A stretch of 64,000 bases of DNA from Rhodonellum sp041748555. GTDB lineage: Bacteria; Bacteroidota; Bacteroidia; Cytophagales; Cyclobacteriaceae. A program made the position numbers and the translations under genes. Under the pieces are notes generated by a model that was not told where the DNA came from, searched no databases, and saw nothing but the letters and a program-made list of their open reading frames with translations. The stretch spans positions 17,174 to 81,173 of the forward strand of contig JBGTDA010000241.1 of assembly GCA_041748555.1 (NCBI GenBank). The letters run 5' to 3'. This document shows positions 42,349-50,786 of the stretch, in pieces; positions within the stretch are counted from its first letter, which is position 1; every line of letters begins with the position of its first letter.

Positions 42349-43518
42349 ATGACTGTTCTTCTTAAAATAGTTGCCCAAAAGTGCTTTATTAAATGTTTGG
42401 CCTGGACGATTTTGCTTGTTTGGTCCACGGGGTTTCTAGCTGCCTGTTCCAGACCGGCAGAGCAAGGAGTGCAGTCGAAAAAGCAGGTGGTATTAGATGA
42501 TTTTAAATCCATCCGAAGCAATTCTTTATCCATTGAAGACTGGGTTTCCTTGGAAACGTTAAATGAAAATTTGATGGGAATGGATCTTCGGGTCAAATAT
42601 GCAGACAGTCTGATTTTGGTCATGGACGAATCCACCAAAGACCGGATTCATATATTTGGAACCTCAGGTGCCTATTTTACATCCATTGCCCCTGTGGGCG
42701 AGGGTCCCGGTACCCTTCCTTCTTTGGAGGACTTTGAGATCGGAAGAGGAAATGAGATTTATGTGCTCTCTACCGTGGGGGATAAAGCAACCGTCTACAC
42801 GGCTTCACTGGACGGAGACCTTTCCAAACGATTTGAACTGCATTATATCGCAACGTCTTTCGCACATCTGGATGACGGAGGATTTTTGTTTTACGGAGGC
42901 TTCAACTTACCCTTCGTTACCCATCGCATCGTACAAACCGATTCCGAGGGAAAAATCCTTCGCCGGTACTTGGAAAATGATTACGAAAACACTATGCTAC
43001 CCATGATTGAGCGGAATTTTTACCCTGCCGATTCGGGAGTTTTTGTGCTGGAAACCTTCAATCCACAAATCTATCTATTTAGAGGAGACAGTTTATCACC
43101 TGTATTAAGGGCAGATTTTGAGGCCTATTCATTACCCGCAGCATTTTGGGAAATGGATATCATGGAAGGTTTTGGAATGATCAACGAAAAAGGCTTTGCC
43201 AATTTCCGTTCCTTTTTCCGGAAAGACTCGCTGATTGTCTCCGATGTGATGATCCAAAAAGAAGCTGAGGTGTTTAAATATATCCTGATTCAGCAAGGTG
43301 AAAACAGACATAAACTAAGGGCGGATCGGGATGAAGAGTTGCTCTATTATTTCCCAATCAGCATTGACAAGGAAGAACGGGTGCTATTCCTTACTTACCG
43401 TTCTATTTTGGAAAAGCATGCCCAACAATCTCCTGCGGAATTTCCCCTGGAACGTCTGCCTCAGGAAGAATACGACTATCCGGTGATCATTCATGCCAAA
43501 ATAAAAGATAACCTATGA
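42349..43518 (+). CDS. 6-bladed beta-propeller lipoprotein (module 3)
   Basis: A 389-residue lipoprotein. I chose the ATG at 42349 (MTVLLKIVAQKCFIKCLAWT); a TTG three bases earlier is also possible. The lipobox-like segment STGFLAAC precedes the mature part. Propeller features include DESTKDRIHIFGTSGAYFTS followed by IAPVGEGPGTLPSLEDFEI, the family's 'G-x-G-x-G-P' turn. It overlaps the next gene by four bases (ATGA), as its counterpart in module 2 overlaps a thioredoxin-like gene. Confidence 0.85.
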   Translation: MTVLLKIVAQKCFIKCLAWTILLVWSTGFLAACSRPAEQGVQSKKQVVLDDFKSIRSNSLSIEDWVSLETLNENLMGMDLRVKYADSLILVMDESTKDRIHIFGTSGAYFTSIAPVGEGPGTLPSLEDFEIGRGNEIYVLSTVGDKATVYTASLDGDLSKRFELHYIATSFAHLDDGGFLFYGGFNLPFVTHRIVQTDSEGKILRRYLENDYENTMLPMIERNFYPADSGVFVLETFNPQIYLFRGDSLSPVLRADFEAYSLPAAFWEMDIMEGFGMINEKGFANFRSFFRKDSLIVSDVMIQKEAEVFKYILIQQGENRHKLRADRDEELLYYFPISIDKEERVLFLTYRSILEKHAQQSPAEFPLERLPQEEYDYPVIIHAKIKDNL

Positions 43519-44015
43519 AAGGAATATTAGCCATTTGTTGGTTTATAGCCCTCTGGCTGGGAACGGCCTGCAGTTCGGGCACAGAAAAAATGATACTTCC
43601 TGATGACTTGGAACTGGTGAACCAAAGCTCTGAAAAGGACAGTGTATGCTTTTCCTGTCACCATCAGGTAGTGGTGTACCTTAATTTTGACAAATCTTCT
43701 TTTTTTGGATTTTCCAAAGATTTTCTCTGGCCGGAATTCCGGGAGCGTTTTCCCGAAGTGAGCTTTGTGTTTTACTTTTCCGGGCAGGACCGGGAGAAAC
43801 TGGTCCGTGAGCTGAAGGATTTGGAGTTTCCTTATCCCGGATTTCACGATCCGGATTTTCGCTTTTATCATGCTAATCGATTAGATACTGTAAATAGCAC
43901 GTATGATGTGCAGCATTCTTTCCACCTACAAGACGGATTTTTCATAAAATGGGCTCAAATCGGAATGGGTAATCGGTTTATTGAGGAGCTGGAAGAAAGA
44001 ATTAAAAGTGAATAA
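43515..44015 (+). CDS. Thioredoxin-fold-like lipoprotein with displaced CxxC (module 3)
   Basis: A 166-residue lipoprotein with signal MKGILAICWFIALWLGTAC. After the signal comes a CxxC (VCFSCHHQVVVYLNFDKSSF), but it precedes the beta-strand rather than following it. Where the module 2 paralogue has its active-site CVTC, this one has serines (DKSSFFGFSK). The later FVFYFSGQDREKLVRELKDL fits the fold. It is therefore a divergent member that may not be a normal redox enzyme. It is coupled to the module 3 propeller by a four-base overlap. Confidence 0.65.
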   Translation: MKGILAICWFIALWLGTACSSGTEKMILPDDLELVNQSSEKDSVCFSCHHQVVVYLNFDKSSFFGFSKDFLWPEFRERFPEVSFVFYFSGQDREKLVRELKDLEFPYPGFHDPDFRFYHANRLDTVNSTYDVQHSFHLQDGFFIKWAQIGMGNRFIEELEERIKSE

Positions 44016-44229
44016 GCGTTTTTCCAGTTCCTCCCCAAGATGCTGTGCCCAATTTGGTAAAATTTGGACTATGAGCCTAAACTGAGCGTGCACCTATCCA
44101 CCGCATAGTAATAAAAAGATTATTTTAAATTTTTAAAGTTAAATTCCAACTAAACAGTTTGAAGTGTCGATTTTTTTTATTCAATTTAAAATGCCATCAA
44201 ATCCTTAAATAGTCTAAACCCTATAAATA

Positions 44230-44496
44230 GTGGTAACATTGTTTAAAAATTTCAAAATTGGAATGGTTGCCTTTGGGGCAATGGCATTCATGATGGTTGC
44301 AGGATGGCAGTTTAACATTAGCGGAACGGAAGAAGTGTATTCAGACAAGGAAGTAGCTTTAGAAAATGCTTATGCTGGATCCGGTTGCTATAAAGTTACT
44401 TGGGCAAGTTGCCCGGGTTCATTTCAGCAAGTGATAAGATGTAGAACGGATGGTAGCGGATGCTGTAGTTCTTCATGGCAAGATCACTGTGGATAA
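44230..44496 (+). CDS. NVEALA-like small exported protein with six-cysteine tail (module 4)
   Basis: An 88-residue ORF from a GTG at 44230. A TTG at 44239 (giving FKNFKIGMVAFGAMAFMMVA as leader) or the ATG at 44263 are alternatives. The leader is basic then hydrophobic. It is followed by the block EEVYSDKEVALENAYAGSG and a tail of about 37 residues with six cysteines, including an adjacent pair (GSGCCSSSW). It is the only plus-strand copy that looks intact. It is directly followed by a perfect terminator hairpin, then by the module 4 propeller gene. Confidence 0.78.
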   Translation: MVTLFKNFKIGMVAFGAMAFMMVAGWQFNISGTEEVYSDKEVALENAYAGSGCYKVTWASCPGSFQQVIRCRTDGSGCCSSSWQDHCG

Positions 44497-44508
44497 TTCT
44501 ATTTGTAA

Positions 44509-44541
44509 GGCAGTAGTTATTACTAACTACTGCCATTTTTT
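44509..44541 (+). terminator. Terminator or attenuator between the module 4 peptide and propeller genes
   Basis: GGCAGTAGTTA (44509-44519) and TAACTACTGCC (44524-44534) form a perfect 11-pair stem with a four-base loop, followed by ATTTTTTATTTTT. It lies 12 bases after the small gene's stop and 27 before the propeller start. It would make the peptide transcript more abundant than the downstream gene. Confidence 0.85.
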
Positions 44542-44561
44542 ATTTTTAAAAAAAATCTTTT

Positions 44562-45692
44562 ATGAAGAAGTTAAGCTTTCTGCTTTGTTTGATAATAATT
44601 ATCCATTTTATCTATTGTACTCCAAAAACTGAAACGCAACAATTTCAATCCGGTCCGCTCATAGTGATAGATGATATCAGTAAAAGGAAAGAAATGCTGT
44701 TTTCAGAAATAGGAGTAAATATTCAAATCATTCAGCTTGACAATGAATGTTTGATGGGGCAAATCAACAAATTGATTTATTCAGATAATAAATTCTTTGC
44801 TTTAGATATAGACCAATGTTCTTGCTTGTGCTCATTTGACGCAACAGGAAAGTTAATCAAAAAGCTGGATTTGAAAGTCGAAACCAAATTTCAATTTGAC
44901 GGCATTACCGAAATGTTCATAGTCGAGGGGAACTTGGTTGTTCATGACGTATCCCGAAAAACAAATTTCCATTTAAATGAAAATTTGGAAGTGTTAAAAA
45001 CTGAGAAATTACCTTTTCAAGCAAATGCCATTTTTCCATTTAACAGCATTTGGTTGGTGTTTTTGAATTATATACAGCCGGAATACAATCATGATGTGCT
45101 GGTATATAGCCCGGACAAAGAGGAAATAACAAAAAATTTTCTTCCCATTCGGCAAGATGAATATGTGTATATCTATGAAGATCGCTCTACCTTTAGTTTA
45201 AATAAAGATGGGAAAGTCTATTTCTCGAGAGCATTTAACGATACGATTTATTCGATTGATCAGGATTTCAATTTTTCGCCAGTTTACTATTTGGATTTTG
45301 GCAGTTCAAAAACCCCTCCCAATTATCTTTCTAAAATTGAAGATGCCCTGGATTTGATGCGGGATTTTAGGGAAGAAAAGTATGATTTTCTTTTCGGAAA
45401 CCTACATTTTACAATACAAGGTGATATTCTAGCCCAAGTCCAAAAAGGGATTATGGGGCATAACATTTTGATAGACACAAGAAAAAATGAAGCTTTTCTG
45501 TTTGATAATTTCAAAGACGATTATATCACCGGATTGCCATTTCATTCTCCTATTTTTTCAAATGAAAAACATTTCATTTTTGAGGTTTCATCTGAAATCT
45601 TGTCTAATTCGGGGAGTTTGAGTGAAGATATCATTATGAGGTTTAATCCTTCACCTGAAAATAATTTTCTGCTTTTTTTGATTGAAAAATAA
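44562..45692 (+). CDS. 6-bladed beta-propeller lipoprotein (module 4)
   Basis: A 376-residue lipoprotein with signal MKKLSFLLCLIIIIHFIYC (lipobox cysteine at 19). The body has propeller-type strands such as NKFFALDIDQCSCLCSFDAT followed by GKLIKKLDLKVE, and FSLNKDGKVYFSRAFNDTIY. The cysteine-rich CSCLC in the first blade is unusual among the paralogues here. It follows the module 4 small gene across a terminator-like hairpin. No thioredoxin-like gene follows. Confidence 0.84.
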   Translation: MKKLSFLLCLIIIIHFIYCTPKTETQQFQSGPLIVIDDISKRKEMLFSEIGVNIQIIQLDNECLMGQINKLIYSDNKFFALDIDQCSCLCSFDATGKLIKKLDLKVETKFQFDGITEMFIVEGNLVVHDVSRKTNFHLNENLEVLKTEKLPFQANAIFPFNSIWLVFLNYIQPEYNHDVLVYSPDKEEITKNFLPIRQDEYVYIYEDRSTFSLNKDGKVYFSRAFNDTIYSIDQDFNFSPVYYLDFGSSKTPPNYLSKIEDALDLMRDFREEKYDFLFGNLHFTIQGDILAQVQKGIMGHNILIDTRKNEAFLFDNFKDDYITGLPFHSPIFSNEKHFIFEVSSEILSNSGSLSEDIIMRFNPSPENNFLLFLIEK

Positions 45693-45740
45693 ACTCTTTA
45701 GAATATCAATGAAAGCATGATATAATGGTAAAAGTGATTT

Positions 45741-46245
45741 TTAATTTAAATTAATATGATTATCCGCTACTTTGCCAGTAGGGTGAACTGATGCAATAAC
45801 TAGTCTCTCAAAAAGCTTTTCACCAAAGTATCTTCTGTTGAGCTTGAAGCAAAACTCATCGAGATAGTTCTTAAGATTCCTTTCAGATACCATTCGGTAT
45901 TTTGACAAATCCCTTTTGAGGTTACTGATTGCCTTGTGTGCCCATTTTAGATTGAATTTCCCTTCTTTAGAATTTGAAATCTCTTTTACATGTACATCAA
46001 TAAAATCTTCAAATTTTGAATAGGTTGTGCTATCGTCAGTCTGTAAGACAGAATTTTTATCAATGAAGTCCTTGATGAGTTTCTCAGCAGCTTTAGCTTT
46101 CAGGCTATCTATCTTTTTCATTTTAAAGTATTTATAACTTTTGGTTAGTTCTCCGGTTTCAAAATCTCTATTACAGTTAAGTCGGTCATGGTGACAACCT
46201 TTGCTTTCTGCCGGGTTCCTCTTCCCCTTTTGAGATTCTTCTTTT
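45741..46245 (-). pseudogene. IS1595-family (ISXO2-like) transposase remnant
   Basis: The ORF at 45741-46121 gives a 126-residue C-terminal piece with LQTDDSTTYSKFEDFIDVHV, KFNLKWAHKAISNLKRDLSK and LDEFCFKLNRRYFGEKLFER, typical of ISXO2-like DDE transposases. Upstream, in a different frame (about 46240-46150), KRGRGTRQKAKVVTMTDLTV matches the preceding part of such proteins and then hits a stop. The N-terminal zinc-binding part is absent. The element is therefore frameshifted and truncated. The remaining gap to 46453 shows no gene. Confidence 0.75.
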
Positions 46246-46453
46246 GTTTTTCCTTTTTATCCCATTTTTAAATTTCCCATGGAAATTTTTTAAATCCGGC
46301 TAAATCCCGATAATCCTGATATTCCCTTGTCTACGTGTTTCTTATTGAATAAAAAGAATTTCCGGCAGTTTTTTCAATTTTTTTAACTCTTATCCTTTTG
46401 ACTTTATTTAAATATTTAGTTAATTGGTTTCGTTTAAGGCTAATAATATTCTT

Positions 46454-47527
46454 ATGGACGATTTTAGATTATTTTTTATAGCTGCATTATTTTTGGCTTC
46501 TGTGTTTTCCTGCACGGAAGAGAAACAAGAAAGCCAGGAAATCCCCTCGGAATCTTTCAGGGGCGAAGTGGCCGCCACGCCCGTGAATGTGGCCACCGCC
46601 GAGCAAAAATCCTTTGATTACCTGATCAATGCTTCAGGTAAGCTGGAAGCGGTCAATCAGGTGAAAATCGTTTTGGAACGGCAGGGGATTCTGGAGGAGC
46701 TTTATGTAAAGGAAGGGGATTATGTGGAAAAGGGAAAGGTAATCGCCAAACTGGATGACACGGAAATACAGTTCCAGCTTGAAAAAGCCAGGATCCAGAA
46801 GAAGAACGCGGAAGCCAGCTATCAATCCGAAATCCTGAGTTTCCAGACCATCATGGAATCGGGGGACACGGTGCAGATCGGGCGGATCACCGATCAGCTA
46901 AAAGCCAAAAGCGGATTTTTTACCGCCGAGGTTGATATGAAGGAGGCGGAAATGAATCTTAGAAAAGGTACACTTCTGGCACCCCTATCGGGAAAAGTAG
47001 CAGATCTGAAGATTAAGAGAGGCAGTTATGTTTCCAACGGGGATGATCTGATGGAAATAGTGGATGTCAACAGGCTGATCCTGAAAGTAAATGTTTTGGA
47101 ATCGGATATCAGCCAAATCAAACCCGGGCAAAAAGCCGAGATATTTCCGGTCAGCGGGGTTATGGGGGAGATCGTCGGTACCGTGATCAGCCTCAATCCC
47201 AAGGTGGACGAAAACGGCTTGGTCCAGGTCAATATCCAGGTCAGCGGCAATACCGGACTCCTGCCCGGAATGAATGCCCGTGCGGTCATCCGCGCGCCTC
47301 AAAACAACACCATAGTCGTTCCCAAGCAGGCATTGGTGTATAGATCGGGGAGACCTGTGGTGTTCACCATCGAAAACAACGAATCCAAATGGAATTATGT
47401 AGAGGTGGGCAAAGACAACGGAAAAGAAGTGGAGATTCTCAGCGGCATCGTTCCCAATGATACCGTGATCACGTCAAACAACCTACAGCTTGGCCATCAG
47501 GCCCTCATCCAAATCGCAAAAGACTAA
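46454..47527 (+). CDS. RND efflux periplasmic adaptor (membrane fusion protein) lipoprotein
   Basis: A 357-residue adaptor linking an RND pump to an outer-membrane channel. I chose the ATG at 46454 (MDDFRLFFIAALFLASVFSC), which gives a lipobox cysteine at 20. The split biotinyl-lipoyl domain is visible as LEELYVKEGDYVEKGKVIAK and GTLLAPLSGKVADLKIKRGS. A short alpha-hairpin (residues about 105-150) and a beta-barrel with GLVQVNIQVSGNTGLLPGMN follow. It lies five bases before the first pump gene. No TolC-like gene is adjacent. DNA from here is clearly GC-richer than upstream. Confidence 0.92.
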   Translation: MDDFRLFFIAALFLASVFSCTEEKQESQEIPSESFRGEVAATPVNVATAEQKSFDYLINASGKLEAVNQVKIVLERQGILEELYVKEGDYVEKGKVIAKLDDTEIQFQLEKARIQKKNAEASYQSEILSFQTIMESGDTVQIGRITDQLKAKSGFFTAEVDMKEAEMNLRKGTLLAPLSGKVADLKIKRGSYVSNGDDLMEIVDVNRLILKVNVLESDISQIKPGQKAEIFPVSGVMGEIVGTVISLNPKVDENGLVQVNIQVSGNTGLLPGMNARAVIRAPQNNTIVVPKQALVYRSGRPVVFTIENNESKWNYVEVGKDNGKEVEILSGIVPNDTVITSNNLQLGHQALIQIAKD

Positions 47528-47532
47528 AGGCC

Positions 47533-50500
47533 ATGGTTAGATTTTTATTGGCGAGGCCCATTGCAGTACTGATGACGTTTATGGCCCTGATCGTCTTCAG
47601 CTTTATCGTCTTTCGCTCCCTGCCCATTTCCCTGCTGCCCCCGATCGATGTCCCGCAGATCGTGGTCAAGGTGAATTATCCCAATGCCTCTCCCGAAGCC
47701 ATCGAACAAAACGTGCTCGCTCCCATCCGGGAAGGCCTGATGACACTCAACGGTTTGAAGGATATGGACAGCAAGGCGGGCAGCGAAACAGGCACCATCC
47801 GGCTCAGTTTTGACTACGGCACCAAAATGGAGCTGGCCTATATTGACGTCAACGAAAAAATAGACCGTCTCACCGGCAGCCTTCCCTCGGGTTTGGCAAG
47901 GCCGCAGGTCATCCGGATAAACACCAATGACATTCCGGTGGTCCGCGTTCAGGTGGTTCCCAAAGCCGGAATCGACTACAGCGAGGTCAGCCTGCTTGCC
48001 GAAAATGTCCTGAAAAAGCGTTTGGAGCAGCTGGAGGGAGTTTCCCTGGTGGATATCAACGGGACAAAAGACCGGATCATCACCATCAGCCCCAACCTCC
48101 CTACCTTGCGGGGATTGGGCATGTCCACCGACAATGTCATCAGTGCGATCCGTTTTGGGAACGAGGAGCTTCCCGGCATCAGTGTGGAAGATGGTCAGTT
48201 CCGGTATTATCTCCGTTTGGCCACCCGCGTGGATACACCCGAGGACATCATGCGGCTTCCCGTGACCTCCAAGGAAGGCGTGGTGGTGGATCTTGCCCGT
48301 GTGGCAGATGTCCGTTTTGAAAACAACGAACCTTTGGGATTCCATCTTTTTGGTAGCAGGGAAGGGATGGTCATTACGGTGCACAAACAGGCTTCCGCCA
48401 AAATGAATGCCCTGATTCCGTTGATCTATGAGTCCCTGGAAGTGTTCAGACAGGATTATCCCCAAGTGGAATTCGAATTGACCCAGGACCAATCCCGGCT
48501 GCTTAATGCCGGCATCAGTAACCTGCAGACCAGCTTACTTTTCGGGGGCCTATTCGCCTTTGGCGTACTGTTTATCTTTATCGGCAATTACAGGACGCCT
48601 GTGATTATCGGCATCAGTCTTCCCACCTCCCTGATCATCAGTTTTCTGGTGTTTTATTTTTTTGACATTTCCATCAATGTGATTTCTTTGAGTGGATTGG
48701 CTTTGGGATTGGGGATGTTGATCGACAATGCGATCATCGTGCTGGATAACATCACCCGGAAAAGAGCAGAAGGGCTTGAGCTGTTCGATGCCTGTGTTGA
48801 AGGGGTGAACGAAGTGATGTCGGCACTGATCAGCTCGGTGCTCACGACTCTTGCCGTATTTATTCCACTGGTTTTTTTGAGCGGGATTTCGGGGGCCTTG
48901 TTTTTTGATCAGGCGGTTTCGGTGGCGGCGATCCTTTTTGTCTCCCTGATGGTTGCCTTTATTTTTCTGCCGATGCTGTATTACTTTTTCTTCAGAAAAA
49001 AAGGAACCCAGATGCCGGATACAGAACACAGCCGGTTTTTTGGTGCCGTATTAAAAGGATATAAAAACCTGTATGGAAGAATATTCAGAAGACGCAAGTT
49101 GAGTTTTGCTGTTTTCCTATTGATGATTCCGCTGGGATTGTCCATCAGTCTTTTGCTGGACACCGAAGGGCTTCCTCCCATTGAGAAATTTGATGCCTTG
49201 GTGCAGATAGATTGGAACGAACCCATTGGGGCGGAACAAAACAAGGATCGGGTAACCGGTTTGATGGAATCCCTGAACGGGAATTACCTTCAGGCGGAAA
49301 GTGATATCGGGGTCCGACAGTTTTTGTTGTTTGATGGGGAAAGCTCCATTCAGCAGGCAAGTCTTTATTTTCTGTTTGACAATCAGGAGGAAAAGGAAAT
49401 GCAGATGAAAGTGCTGGATGGGTTATTGGCACAGAATTTTCCCCAGGCAGTGGTAGAAATCATGGATGCGCCCAATGCCTTTGACCAGCTTTTCAGCTCC
49501 AACATGCCGTATTATGAAATACGCTGGAAGGATCTTTCCACCAAAAAACCGGTGGAGGAAGCGAAGATGGATCAGTGGCTGGCGGAATTCCCTGTTTCCA
49601 CCTGGCAGCGGGGTCCTGCCTTACAGAAAGAGGCTTCTGTGGTTTTTAATCTGGATGCCGCTAAGATGGCCCTTTACGGAATCGAAATTTCTTCCCTACA
49701 GGATCAGATCCAACAGCTTTTTGGCAGCTTCTCCATTACGGAAATCAAGCGTTTTGGCGAAATCACCCCCATCCGGCTAAAGTCTGAAAACGTGGATTTC
49801 GAACAGTTGCTGCGGACGAATTATCTACCGGGAAAAGACGGAAGCGAATATGCGCTCTATAATTTTATCCGGTTCGATTATACCAACCATTATAAATATG
49901 TAACTGCGGATAAAGGTGGAATCTACCAGTCCGTTCATCTTGAAGTAGAGAATCCCTCCGAATTTAACGGTGAGATTGCGCAGTGGGGAGCGGAAAGAAA
50001 TCTGGGGGTGACTTTTTTTGGCCAATATTTTAAGGATCGGGAAAATATCCGGCAGCTGATCGGAATTCTGATGATATCGGTTTTGCTGCTGTATTTTATC
50101 CTTTCCGCCCAGTTTGAAAGTTTTGTGCAGCCGATGATCGTGATCTTCACGCTGCCCTTGGGAGTTGCCGGGGCGTTCTTCGTACTGCTGATCACCGGCA
50201 CCTCCCTCAATGTAATGTCCGCGATCGGCTTGGTGGTGATGCTGGGGATCATGGTCAATGATGCCATTCTGAAAATCGATACGATCAACAGACTGAGAAT
50301 CAAATACGGCTCAGAACCGGCAATGACAAAGGGTGAGGTTTTGGAGCGGGCACTCTTCGAGGCCGGGGAGATCCGGTTGAAACCAATCCTGATGACCTCG
50401 ATCACGACCATTTTGGCCTTGCTACCTGTTGTTTTCAGCTCAGGCCTTGGAGCGGATCTGCAGCGGCCGCTGGTATTCTCGGTGATCGGCGGTCTGACCA

Positions 50501-50631
50501 TCGGGACCTTTACAGCACTGTATTTTGTGCCTTTGGCGTATTCGTTTCTGGTTTTAAATCATGAGAGAGACATAAGACATAAGATACAAGACATAAGACA
50601 AGAGAGGGTAGAATTGAAACAAGAGATTTAA
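47533..50631 (+). CDS. RND-family efflux pump permease (first of two)
   Basis: A 1032-residue inner-membrane pump of the AcrB/HAE1 superfamily. It has the N-terminal span after MVRFLLARPIAVLMTFMALI and the SLLPPIDVPQIVVKVNYPNA segment. The transmembrane signature is GLALGLGMLIDNAIIVLDNI, and the second half contains FESFVQPMIVIFTLPLGVAG and LVVMLGIMVNDAILKIDTIN. The C-terminus (HERDIRHKIQDIRQERVELK) is charged, unlike the family, and comes from an ATAAGAC-type repeat that the reading frame enters. It is followed by a second pump of the same length. Substrate unknown. Confidence 0.93.
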   Translation: MVRFLLARPIAVLMTFMALIVFSFIVFRSLPISLLPPIDVPQIVVKVNYPNASPEAIEQNVLAPIREGLMTLNGLKDMDSKAGSETGTIRLSFDYGTKMELAYIDVNEKIDRLTGSLPSGLARPQVIRINTNDIPVVRVQVVPKAGIDYSEVSLLAENVLKKRLEQLEGVSLVDINGTKDRIITISPNLPTLRGLGMSTDNVISAIRFGNEELPGISVEDGQFRYYLRLATRVDTPEDIMRLPVTSKEGVVVDLARVADVRFENNEPLGFHLFGSREGMVITVHKQASAKMNALIPLIYESLEVFRQDYPQVEFELTQDQSRLLNAGISNLQTSLLFGGLFAFGVLFIFIGNYRTPVIIGISLPTSLIISFLVFYFFDISINVISLSGLALGLGMLIDNAIIVLDNITRKRAEGLELFDACVEGVNEVMSALISSVLTTLAVFIPLVFLSGISGALFFDQAVSVAAILFVSLMVAFIFLPMLYYFFFRKKGTQMPDTEHSRFFGAVLKGYKNLYGRIFRRRKLSFAVFLLMIPLGLSISLLLDTEGLPPIEKFDALVQIDWNEPIGAEQNKDRVTGLMESLNGNYLQAESDIGVRQFLLFDGESSIQQASLYFLFDNQEEKEMQMKVLDGLLAQNFPQAVVEIMDAPNAFDQLFSSNMPYYEIRWKDLSTKKPVEEAKMDQWLAEFPVSTWQRGPALQKEASVVFNLDAAKMALYGIEISSLQDQIQQLFGSFSITEIKRFGEITPIRLKSENVDFEQLLRTNYLPGKDGSEYALYNFIRFDYTNHYKYVTADKGGIYQSVHLEVENPSEFNGEIAQWGAERNLGVTFFGQYFKDRENIRQLIGILMISVLLLYFILSAQFESFVQPMIVIFTLPLGVAGAFFVLLITGTSLNVMSAIGLVVMLGIMVNDAILKIDTINRLRIKYGSEPAMTKGEVLERALFEAGEIRLKPILMTSITTILALLPVVFSSGLGADLQRPLVFSVIGGLTIGTFTALYFVPLAYSFLVLNHERDIRHKIQDIRQERVELKQEI

Positions 50632-50786
50632 GACTTAAGTCATAAGACATAAGATTTAAGACAGGAGATGTGAGATGGGACATGAGGCACAATTTCTCAA
50701 GTCACAATATTTGATTCTCGGCTCTTGGCTCTCGGCTCTCAAATCTTGATACCAGATACTAAATACTTGATACTAAATACTAAAAA
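50569..50786. repeat. Low-complexity repeat island between the two RND genes
   Basis: Bases 50569-50680 contain degenerate repeats of ATAAGAC / AAGACTTAAG type. Bases 50710-50745 repeat GGCTCT(T/C), and 50750-50786 repeat GATACTAAATACT. The first part supplies the last ~20 codons of the upstream pump gene. No promoter core or ORF is obvious. It looks like slippage-prone intergenic DNA rather than a functional array. Confidence 0.7.

Noticed and set aside
47545..48492. A 315-residue open frame on the minus strand inside the first RND gene
   Set aside because: It is the complement of a well-supported pump gene in GC-rich DNA. Its product is rich in His, Gln and Asp without any family pattern.
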